Below are positions 1-5,992 of a stretch of 6,877 nt of DNA, piece by piece. Numbering within the stretch: position 1 is the stretch's first letter; each line of letters opens with the position of its first letter. The translations under genes and the position numbers were made by a program. Where the stretch lies: contig CALHCK010000012.1 of the NCBI GenBank assembly GCA_937936695.1, positions 1 to 6,877 of the forward strand. Direction: 5' to 3'. The stretch is from an uncultured Polaribacter sp. (GTDB taxonomy: Bacteria > Bacteroidota > Bacteroidia > Flavobacteriales > Flavobacteriaceae). The notes under the pieces are model-generated. The model did not search any database. It had not been told where the DNA came from and was given only the letters and a program-made list of their open reading frames with translations.

Positions 1-2648
1 CGAAAATTAAATTTATCTACAGTTTCTTCTTTCAAATATCGTTTACCACCATACTCCCCTTTCTGTAAGTACATTTGCATAATTTTTGCCACATCATTAG
101 CATTGGCAAATAAACCAGCATGCCCACCAATACCACCTAACATAGCAGCTCCCATATCATGTACATAACCATGCACTAACTGATTGCGGTAATAATCATC
201 TTTTTCAGTAGGTACAATTTCTCTTTTAGAAAACTTTTTTAAAGGTAAGTACGTCATTCTATCAGCACCTAAAGATTTATAAAAACTACTTTCAGCCAAT
301 CTATTTAAAGGTTTTTTATATATTTTTTCTAATGCCTCTTTAAAAATATAATACCCTAAATCGCTATACTTATAACCATCTCTTTCTCGTTGATCTGCCT
401 CTACAATTTGTTTATAAATACTGTCTTTATAAGACTTTTTAATGTATAAGTTTTTTGCAACTTTTACAGTATAATCTTCAGACATTTTATCATTATAATA
501 TGTTGCTAAATTTTTACCAGTAATACTATCTTGTGTTTTTTTATAAAACGGTATCCAAGATTTTAATTTGCCATAATGAGACAAAATTTCTTTTACAGAA
601 ACAATTGCTTTATTAGAGTCTTTAAAATCGGGTAAAAGATCTTTTAAAAAAGTATTTAAAGGTATTTTTTGCTCCTCTTCTGCCTTCATCATTAAAGGTA
701 AAGACGCCAATATTTTTGTTAAAGATGCTAAATCATACACATCAGAATTTTTTACTTTTCTTTTTTTAGCATCTGTATGGTAACCATAACTTTTTTGTAA
801 AAATACTTTTCCGTTTCTTGCTGCAAAAATCTGAAAACCAGGGGCCATTTTTTTCTTTAAAACTATGCTAGCTAAAGAATCTACCTTTTTTAATTTTTCT
901 GAAGATATCCCAGCTGTTTCAGGCAAAGTGTACTCAAAGCGTCCCAAAGCCTCAGTTACTAATCCATCTCCTTCTAAAAATTCTTTTTTAATAGAAACAG
1001 GTAATTTTCCTTTGGCTGTAATAGCTCCAAAAATTAATTGAGCAGACAGTTCTTGTGCTAACGTACTGTTTTGGTAAGACACAATAATGGTTTCTATGTT
1101 CTGATATGTTTTAAGTTGCAGCAAACTATACGGACTTGTAAAAACATCTAAAACCACATTTTTCAATCGTGCTATTTCTTGCAACCAAACAAGCTCTTTA
1201 TTAGTAAACTTGTAACTTTTCCAAGGGTTTTTGTTAGATTTATGAAATCCAATAATTACTTTATCATAAGGCTTTAGCTTTCTTAGTAAAACCGATAAAT
1301 TTTTATCAGAAACCACATCAACCTTCGCATATTTTTTAAGTGTGTTTATAAAATCGCTCCCGCTATCATCTCCTAATTTAACATAAGCAATTTTGTGTTT
1401 ATCCAAATTTTTAAAAGGTATAGTTGCTTCGTTATCTTTAACTAAAGTCAAAGAATTTTTCACCAATTCATGGTGTAATAAATCATCACTCAATGTATTT
1501 AAATCATTATTAAGATTATCTAAAACCACCGGTGTATAATTATGTAAACCTGCCCAATACTTAGCTTTTAAAATTTTTCTAACAGAAATATTTATACGCT
1601 TTTCTGTTAAAGTTTTTAACTCAATTGCTTTTTTAATTAAACGAACTGTAGCAGGCACATCTTGCGGAATTAAAAGTAAATCGTTTCCTGCCTTTATTGC
1701 TGCCAAATCTATTTCAGAAGAAGTCGCATAATTTGCAGCTCCCTTCATATTTAAACCATCGGTAATTACCAAACCATTAAACCCTAATTTTTGCTGCAAC
1801 AAATTAGTTACTACTTTTTTAGACAAAGAAGTTGGCAAACTACCATTAGGCTCTAAACTAGGAATACTTAAATGCGCCGTCATTACACTAGCAATCCCCA
1901 CATCAAACACTCTTTTGTATGGGTATAATTCTACAGAATCTAACCTCTTTAAATCAAAATTTAAAACAGGTAATGTATGATGAGAATCGGTAGCAGTATC
2001 TCCGTGCCCAGGAAAATGTTTCGCATTAGCCAACACCCCTTTACTTTGCATACCTAAAGTAAACGCCATGGCTTTATTAGTAACATTTTCTTTATTTTCA
2101 CCAAAAGAACGATTTCCAATAATTGGGTTATCGGGGTTCGTATTAATATCTACAACAGGGGCAAAATTTATATGAATCCCCATTCTTTTACAATGCGCAC
2201 CTAAATGCTCCCCAAACTGCTGTACCAAATTATTATTAGTAATAGCTCCTAACGTCATATTCCACGGAAACTTGTACGTTTTTTTAAGACGCATATCCAA
2301 TCCCCACTCACCATCAAAACCAATTAACAAAGGCGTTTTTGCCAAACTTTGATACTTGTTATTCAATCTTGCTTGCTTTTCAGGAGTACCCTGCATAAAA
2401 ATTAAATTCCCCACATGATATTTAGTAATCATATTAGTAATAAAATCTTCATGTCTTTTATCCGAATTAGAATACGCTTGTACCATAAATAACTGACCAA
2501 TCTTTTCATCCAAAGTCATCCTATTCATAATACTATCTACCCAAATCGTTTGCGCTTCTGCATCTTTTGCCAATAACGGATCTACATTTTGTGCAAACAC
2601 ATTACAAGCAATTACCATTAAAAAGAAGGTAAACAACTTTTTCTTCAT
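1..2648 (-). CDS. Secreted GH3 beta-N-acetylhexosaminidase (NagZ-like) fused to a serine beta-lactamase-fold hydrolase; 3' end cut by window edge
   Basis: The gene starts at the ATG at 2648 and stays open to base 1 (882 codons, no stop); relatives are, from memory, about 950-1000 residues, so roughly the last 100 are missing. Residues 1-19 form a signal peptide (Lys-rich start, hydrophobic core, VFA|Q cleavage); VIAC at 12-15 also fits a lipobox, so lipoprotein export is possible. The GH3 N-terminal domain (about 30-370) carries KHFPGHGDT at 210-218, D221 and H223 as the NagZ-type Asp-His acid/base pair, and ITDGLNM with the likely nucleophile D297. A GH3 C-terminal-type domain follows (about 395-550). 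The last part (from about 575) is a class C beta-lactamase-like domain with S642-L-T-K645, Y761-S-D763 and H843-A-G845. Expected roles are removal of GlcNAc from peptidoglycan fragments plus a D-amino-peptide or ester hydrolysis; substrates are inferred. No Shine-Dalgarno is visible. Confidence 0.93.
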   Translation of the reverse strand, partial: MKKKLFTFFLMVIACNVFAQNVDPLLAKDAEAQTIWVDSIMNRMTLDEKIGQLFMVQAYSNSDKRHEDFITNMITKYHVGNLIFMQGTPEKQARLNNKYQSLAKTPLLIGFDGEWGLDMRLKKTYKFPWNMTLGAITNNNLVQQFGEHLGAHCKRMGIHINFAPVVDINTNPDNPIIGNRSFGENKENVTNKAMAFTLGMQSKGVLANAKHFPGHGDTATDSHHTLPVLNFDLKRLDSVELYPYKRVFDVGIASVMTAHLSIPSLEPNGSLPTSLSKKVVTNLLQQKLGFNGLVITDGLNMKGAANYATSSEIDLAAIKAGNDLLLIPQDVPATVRLIKKAIELKTLTEKRINISVRKILKAKYWAGLHNYTPVVLDNLNNDLNTLSDDLLHHELVKNSLTLVKDNEATIPFKNLDKHKIAYVKLGDDSGSDFINTLKKYAKVDVVSDKNLSVLLRKLKPYDKVIIGFHKSNKNPWKSYKFTNKELVWLQEIARLKNVVLDVFTSPYSLLQLKTYQNIETIIVSYQNSTLAQELSAQLIFGAITAKGKLPVSIKKEFLEGDGLVTEALGRFEYTLPETAGISSEKLKKVDSLASIVLKKKMAPGFQIFAARNGKVFLQKSYGYHTDAKKRKVKNSDVYDLASLTKILASLPLMMKAEEEQKIPLNTFLKDLLPDFKDSNKAIVSVKEILSHYGKLKSWIPFYKKTQDSITGKNLATYYNDKMSEDYTVKVAKNLYIKKSYKDSIYKQIVEADQRERDGYKYSDLGYYIFKEALEKIYKKPLNRLAESSFYKSLGADRMTYLPLKKFSKREIVPTEKDDYYRNQLVHGYVHDMGAAMLGGIGGHAGLFANANDVAKIMQMYLQKGEYGGKRYLKEETVDKFNF

Positions 2649-2737
2649 ACTATTAATTTGCTATTTTTAGGGCGTTTAAACAGGCTTTCCATTATATCTT
2701 TTAGTTGGCTGTTTGCTACAAATTTGTTCATTCTTCA

Positions 2738-2745
2738 CAAATTTA
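2738..2745 (-). promoter_or_regulatory. Candidate -7 box (TAAATTTG) for the GH3/serine-hydrolase gene
   Basis: On the minus strand this matches the Bacteroidota -7 consensus TAnnTTTG exactly and lies about 90 bases before the ATG at 2648, which would give an untranslated leader of about 80 bases. The only nearby upstream TTTG (2763-2760) is 14 bases away, shorter than the usual 17-23, so the -33 element is weak or absent. The match could be chance in A+T-rich DNA. Confidence 0.35.
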
Positions 2746-2762
2746 CACAAACAACAAACCAA

Positions 2763-2783
2763 AAGGATGCCATTTCAATCCTT
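2763..2783 (-). terminator. Possible weak hairpin terminator after the 161-residue gene
   Basis: AAGGAT (2763-2768) and ATCCTT (2778-2783) form a 6-bp stem with a 9-base loop, followed on the minus strand by only two further T before GG. It lies about 45 bases past the stop codon at 2829 and before the candidate promoter at 2738-2745. Position fits a transcription boundary, but the stem is short and the T run poor, so this is weak. Confidence 0.2.
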
Positions 2784-2828
2784 AACGCACCATTTTAAGT
2801 GGTTATAATACGTGCTAAAAATTACTTT

Positions 2829-3314
2829 TTACACTAAAAAACGTTTGTGCCAACTCTGTTTTGCAGGCACTTCCCAATTACTCTCAAAATCTGCCTTTGT
2901 AGTTACCATGTTGTTAAAAACAACAGTTTCAGCAGTTATTTTTTGCAGCTTTGCATATTTTTGAAAATCAGACAATGTTACTAAATTAATAGACTCATTA
3001 TCTTTAAAAGTAACATTCATTTTATTCATTAAATCTAAGTTTAAAGCCTTCTCTAAACTCTGTACAAACCTTACAGAACTATCTATAGAACACCCCGATA
3101 CATTGTTAAAACTTTCATCAACAGCCAATACTAAAAACTGTTTATATTTAATAGTAAAAGAACCTTTTAAGTCGTCTCCATGACGTGTCCATTGATTTAT
3201 AAAATCTTCTGTTCCCTCAGAGATTATTTCAATTTCTTTATCTGTAAAAACTCTATCTGCTTGGTAAATCCAAACACGAGAATTATTTGGTAAATTTTGG
3301 TATGCTGTAAACAT
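2829..3314 (-). CDS. Conserved Bacteroidota protein of unknown function (161 aa)
   Basis: I recognise the sequence type but know no function. Similar proteins of about 160 residues are widespread in Bacteroidota and, from memory, are sometimes labelled 'ABC transporter ATPase'; that label is not supported here, because there is no Walker A (GxxxxGKS/T), signature or Walker B motif. Recognisable blocks are SRVWIYQADRVFTD near the N-terminus (about 12-25), GCSIDSSV around residues 74-81, and a C-terminal stretch with NWEVPA, SWHKRF. There is no signal peptide or membrane segment, so it should be cytosolic. The alternating charged/hydrophobic pattern suggests a compact alpha/beta fold. The start ATG at 3314 lies 34 bases past the exonuclease stop and no promoter is seen in that gap, so it is probably transcribed with the exonuclease and PPK2 genes. 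No Shine-Dalgarno is visible. Confidence 0.85.
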   Translation of the reverse strand: MFTAYQNLPNNSRVWIYQADRVFTDKEIEIISEGTEDFINQWTRHGDDLKGSFTIKYKQFLVLAVDESFNNVSGCSIDSSVRFVQSLEKALNLDLMNKMNVTFKDNESINLVTLSDFQKYAKLQKITAETVVFNNMVTTKADFESNWEVPAKQSWHKRFLV

Positions 3315-3339
3315 ATTTGTAATCTATATTTGTTTATTA

Positions 3340-3371
3340 AACAGAAATTTATCTTAAATTAAATTTCTGTT
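3340..3371. repeat. Perfect 12-bp inverted repeat over the exonuclease stop codon
   Basis: AACAGAAATTTA (3340-3351) is the exact reverse complement of TAAATTTCTGTT (3360-3371), with an 8-base loop. The repeat includes the last codons and the TAA stop (3351-3349) of the exonuclease gene and ends 26 bases before the next start codon at 3314. In minus-strand RNA it would fold into a mostly A-U hairpin. It is followed by mixed A/T rather than a T run, so it is not a standard terminator; an mRNA-stability or partial-termination role between two cistrons is possible. Confidence 0.6.
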
Positions 3372-4176
3372 GCAAAGCCTCTAACTTCTCTGCATCAGTC
3401 ATTGTTTTTTTAGGCGCAGTCATCCTTTTTTTAATTTCTCTTAATACCTTTTTTGTGTACAAAGGAAAATCTGCATTCTGAATCCAGTTATTATATCCAG
3501 GGTTTTCTTTAAATACCTCTTCTACAGTTCTGCCCTTATATTTTCCAAAAGAAAAAATCTCTTGCTCATCATCATTCATTAAAATAAAACCAGCAAAATC
3601 TGCTCTTTTACTATGCGAAGAATATTCGCTTAAAGCGTCTACAGTATTCTCTATATCTTCATATTTATCTAATTGAGCCAACAAAATTTCATAAGTAGCA
3701 TTTGTATCTGCTTCTGCTCCGTGTGCACCTTCTAATTCTTTACCACAATAAAATTGGTATCCCGCACTTAACGTTCTTTGCTCTTTTTTATGAAAAATAA
3801 CCTGTACATCTATGGCTTTTCTATTTTTCATATCAAAATCTATACCAGCTCTCATCAGTTCTTCTGCAAGTAACGGTATATCAAATCTGTTAGAATTAAA
3901 ACCTGCCAAATCAGAATCGGCAATCATTTCGTTAACCTTAGGTGCTAACTCTTTAAAAGTAGGTTCTGTTGCAACTTTTTCGTTAGTAATACCATGTATA
4001 TCCGAAGATTCTTTAGGAATTTTAACTTCAGGATTTACCAACCAAGTTTTACTTTCTTTATTTCCATTAGGAAATACTTTTAAAATAGAAATTTCAACAA
4101 TTCTATCTGTAGCAATATTAACCCCAGTAGTCTCTAAATCAAAAAATACAATAGGTTTTATTAATTTTAAATTCAT
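3349..4176 (-). CDS. DEDDh-family 3'-5' exonuclease with ExoX-like C-terminal domain
   Basis: This cytosolic nuclease belongs to the DnaQ/RNase T exonuclease superfamily, which removes nucleotides from 3' ends using two metal ions. Residues about 8-170 form the catalytic domain: Exo I is FFDLETTG with D13 and E15, Exo II is NSNRFD with D99, and Exo III is HGAEAD with H152 and D157, so the full D-E-D-D-h set is present. Residues about 205-250 hold a small second domain beginning SFGKYKGRTVEEV, with the G-Y-x-x-W motif soon after; this resembles the C-terminal ExoX-like/DUF3820-type domain. The final 20 residues are charged and probably helical. The gene lies 66 bases after PPK2 and 34 before the 161-residue gene. 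It may act as a polymerase III epsilon-like proofreader or in repair or RNA trimming; substrate cannot be told from sequence. The 408-base open frame opposite it is only its antisense shadow. Confidence 0.92.
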   Translation of the reverse strand: MNLKLIKPIVFFDLETTGVNIATDRIVEISILKVFPNGNKESKTWLVNPEVKIPKESSDIHGITNEKVATEPTFKELAPKVNEMIADSDLAGFNSNRFDIPLLAEELMRAGIDFDMKNRKAIDVQVIFHKKEQRTLSAGYQFYCGKELEGAHGAEADTNATYEILLAQLDKYEDIENTVDALSEYSSHSKRADFAGFILMNDDEQEIFSFGKYKGRTVEEVFKENPGYNNWIQNADFPLYTKKVLREIKKRMTAPKKTMTDAEKLEALQQKFNLR

Positions 4177-4189
4177 TTTTCTGTTTATA

Positions 4190-4207
4190 TCTCTATTAAA
4201 AAAGAGA
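4190..4207. repeat. Short inverted repeat in the exonuclease leader
   Basis: TCTCT (4190-4194) and AGAGA (4203-4207) can pair with an 8-base loop. On the minus strand the loop begins with a run of T, so the T tract sits inside rather than after the stem. It lies 14 bases before the exonuclease ATG at 4176. Five base pairs is little more than chance; it is recorded because it follows another hairpin in the same 66-base gap. Confidence 0.25.
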
Positions 4208-4222
4208 CTTATTTTATAGTTT

Positions 4223-4242
4223 ATTTTTAAATACTTAAAAAT
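4223..4242. repeat. A/T-only hairpin directly after the PPK2 stop codon
   Basis: ATTTTTAA (4223-4230) and TTAAAAAT (4235-4242) are perfect reverse complements around the 4-base loop ATAC, abutting the TAA stop at 4245-4243. In minus-strand RNA this gives an 8-bp A-U stem just after translation ends. It could be a weak 3'-end or processing signal between PPK2 and the exonuclease; the absence of G-C pairs makes a strong terminator unlikely. Confidence 0.35.
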
Positions 4243-5097
4243 TTATTCGTTTTCTAAAGCCTCTTTAAAATCCGCTACTTGATCTTGTATTTTAGCAGGA
4301 AGCGTTGGTTCTTTAAAGTCGTATTTTTTTAGCGTTGTTAACACAATATCTGCTAATAAATATCTTGCAGTTGGTTTATCATCTGCAGGTATTACATACC
4401 ACGGAGCATATTTTTTAGAGGTTCTATTTAATAAATCTTGGTAACACTCTTGGTAATTATCCCATAGTTTGCGCTCTTTTAAATCTCCTGCAGAAAATTT
4501 CCAGTTTTTCTCAGGAATATTTAGCCTACGTAACAACCTGTTTTTTTGTTCTTGTTTAGATAAGTTTAAAAAGAATTTTAAAACAATAGTACCACTGGCA
4601 GTAAGGTGTTTTTCAAAAGCATTAATTCTATCCATTCTATCATGGTAAAAAGCTGTATCTATATCTTCTACTGCATTTATACCTGGTATATTTTCTCCTA
4701 ACACATATTCAGGATGAACTCTAGTTACCAAAACATTTTCATAATGTGTTCTGTTAAAAACGCCTATTTTTCCTTTGGCAGGCAAAGCAATGTAATGTCT
4801 CCATAAAAAATCATGTTTATTTTCTAAATCTGTAGGCACTTTAAAGCTATGTACCTCTACTCCACGCGCATTAACATCTTTAAAAACTTCTCTAATTAAG
4901 CTGTCTTTACCAGCAGTATCCATCCCTTGTAAACAAATTAACATGGCATACTTGCCTTCTGCATACATGGTATCTTGTACTTCGCTTAGCTTTTTTCTTA
5001 TTTTTTTTAATTTCTTCTTAGCCGAAACATCAACTTCATTTGTCTTAAAATCAGTTAGTTTAATAGCTCCTGTAACTTTGTATTTATTGGTATCCAT
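4243..5097 (-). CDS. Polyphosphate kinase 2 family protein (class III-like)
   Basis: PPK2 enzymes move phosphate between polyphosphate and nucleotides; class III members phosphorylate AMP and ADP with polyphosphate. The P-loop kinase fold is clear: Walker A is GMDTAGKD at 58-65, the Walker B region is VFNRTHYENVLV from 113, with Asn (N115) where class I enzymes have Asp in DRSWYNR, and the lid region has KERKLWDNY at 207-215 followed by APWYVIPADDK at 231-241. About 50 N-terminal residues before the P-loop are Lys-rich and helical. At 284 residues the length is normal for a one-domain PPK2. No signal peptide is present, so it is cytosolic. The sequence GAGGAG abuts the ATG, too close for a standard ribosome site, but no better in-frame start is seen. 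It is the first gene of the probable PPK2-exonuclease-unknown transcript and may help regenerate nucleotides under energy stress; class assignment is from motif memory. Confidence 0.92.
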   Translation of the reverse strand: MDTNKYKVTGAIKLTDFKTNEVDVSAKKKLKKIRKKLSEVQDTMYAEGKYAMLICLQGMDTAGKDSLIREVFKDVNARGVEVHSFKVPTDLENKHDFLWRHYIALPAKGKIGVFNRTHYENVLVTRVHPEYVLGENIPGINAVEDIDTAFYHDRMDRINAFEKHLTASGTIVLKFFLNLSKQEQKNRLLRRLNIPEKNWKFSAGDLKERKLWDNYQECYQDLLNRTSKKYAPWYVIPADDKPTARYLLADIVLTTLKKYDFKEPTLPAKIQDQVADFKEALENE

Positions 5098-5241
5098 CTC
5101 CTCTTCAAAAATTTTTTAAAGATAAAAAATTCAATAGAACTAACCCTTTTTTAAGTTACTAAATTTCAATGAGTTTTCAATTATAAAAACACATTTATTT
5201 TTAAATACAAAAGCTCTTAAAAGTTTTGTTATTTTTGATCT
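5098..5241. promoter_or_regulatory. Divergent intergenic region between PPK2 and the VanX-like gene
   Basis: This 144-base A+T-rich gap separates divergent genes and must hold promoters for both. For the plus strand there is an exact TAnnTTTG box at 5230-5237. For the minus strand the best candidate is TATAATTG (5185-5178), one mismatch from TAnnTTTG, with a TTG 22 bases upstream (5210-5208), giving a leader of about 75 bases for PPK2. A short dyad ACAAAA (5207-5212)/TTTTGT (5224-5229) sits just before the plus-strand box. No RNA gene or small ORF is apparent. Confidence 0.4.
5230..5237 (+). promoter_or_regulatory. Candidate -7 box (TATTTTTG) for the VanX-like gene
   Basis: It is an exact TAnnTTTG match, ending only 4 bases before the ATG at 5242. 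If used, transcription would begin at or next to the start codon, giving an essentially leaderless mRNA. No TTG is found 17-23 bases upstream. The true promoter may lie further upstream and this match be chance. Confidence 0.35.
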
Positions 5242-5910
5242 ATGAAAAAAGCTATTTTATTTTTTTTACTTTTTGCTGCTCTATATACAAAAGCTCAAAA
5301 ATTACCAGACGGATTTGTATACTTATCTGATATAGACAGCACAATACAATCTGAACTTAGGTACTTAACTACCAATAATTTTATAGGAAAGCCTATTGAT
5401 GGCTACCATAAGAATTGCGTAATTGTTACAAAACAAACAGCCATAGCGTTAAAAAAAGCGCAACAAATTCTTTTAAAAAAAGGATTGTGTCTTAAAATAT
5501 TTGATGCTTACAGACCACAACAAGCTGTGAATCATTTTGTAAAATGGGCAAAAGTTTTAAATGACACACTCATGAAACAGACTTATTACCCTGAAGTAGC
5601 TAAATCTACCCTTTTTAAAAGAGGTTATATTTCTTCTAGATCTGGGCACACAAGAGGTAGCACAGTAGACCTTACTATTATAGATAAAAAAACAGGAAAA
5701 GAATTAGACATGGGTAGTCCTTATGACTTTTTTGGTATTAGTTCTCATTTTTCATACAATAAGCTTTCTAAAAAACAAATAGCAAACAGAAAACTATTAC
5801 GTAAAACACTAGTAAACCAAAACTTTAGACCTTATAAATACGAGTGGTGGCACTTTACTTTAAGGTTTGAACCTTATCCTAAAACTTACTTCAATTTTGC
5901 TATACAATAG
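5242..5910 (+). CDS. Secreted D-alanyl-D-alanine dipeptidase, VanX/DdpX family (peptidase M15D)
   Basis: This zinc dipeptidase should split D-Ala-D-Ala into D-alanine. Zinc ligands are H136 and D143 in SGHTRGSTVD, and H204 in EWWH; E201 is the catalytic base and R91 in DAYRP the transition-state arginine. From memory the Enterococcus VanX residues are R71, H116, D123, E181 and H184, so all five are shifted by exactly 20, meaning no insertion or deletion in the core. The MGSPYDFFG and SSH blocks (157-169) are also typical. The 20-residue extension is a signal peptide (MKK start, hydrophobic stretch, TKA|Q at 18/19), so the mature enzyme is periplasmic, unlike cytosolic VanX. No VanH or VanA-type ligase is nearby, arguing for cell-wall peptide salvage or turnover rather than glycopeptide resistance. 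The ATG at 5242 is chosen because it gives the complete signal peptide. Confidence 0.94.
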   Translation: MKKAILFFLLFAALYTKAQKLPDGFVYLSDIDSTIQSELRYLTTNNFIGKPIDGYHKNCVIVTKQTAIALKKAQQILLKKGLCLKIFDAYRPQQAVNHFVKWAKVLNDTLMKQTYYPEVAKSTLFKRGYISSRSGHTRGSTVDLTIIDKKTGKELDMGSPYDFFGISSHFSYNKLSKKQIANRKLLRKTLVNQNFRPYKYEWWHFTLRFEPYPKTYFNFAIQ

Positions 5911-5955
5911 TAAGTTTTAACATTTTAAAAACGACTCTTATTTAAAAATCGGCAT

Positions 5956-5963
5956 TATCTTTG
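5956..5963 (+). promoter_or_regulatory. Candidate -7 box (TATCTTTG) for the secreted 222-aa protein
   Basis: It is an exact TAnnTTTG match 29 bases before the ATG at 5993, predicting a leader of about 20-25 bases. The spacing is the most natural of the boxes in this window. No TTG is seen at the -33 position. Its presence suggests the gene can be transcribed apart from the dipeptidase gene, whose stop is 82 bases upstream. Confidence 0.45.
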
Positions 5964-5992
5964 CTTATACTTCTTTAGAATACGCTAATAAA

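Noticed and set aside
2649..2828. Small RNA or small protein in the 180-base gap
   Set aside because: The only short frame noticed (ATG at 2767, 13 codons) has no coding signs, and no structured RNA family is recognisable.
2829..3314. ABC transporter ATPase
   Set aside because: At 161 residues with no Walker A, signature or Walker B motif it cannot be an ABC ATPase.
3812..4219. Plus-strand 135-codon open frame
   Set aside because: It lies opposite the exonuclease gene, whose full catalytic motif set is on the minus strand; the translation is Ser/Leu/Ile-rich without a recognisable domain, as expected of an antisense shadow.
5207..5229. ACAAAA/TTTTGT dyad before the dipeptidase -7 box as an operator
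   Set aside because: The arms are only 6 bp, separated by 11 bases, and made almost wholly of A/T; many such dyads are expected by chance here.
5242..5910. Glycopeptide-resistance gene cluster (VanX)
   Set aside because: There is no VanH, VanA/B-type ligase or VanRS nearby, and the protein is exported, which does not fit the cytosolic resistance role.
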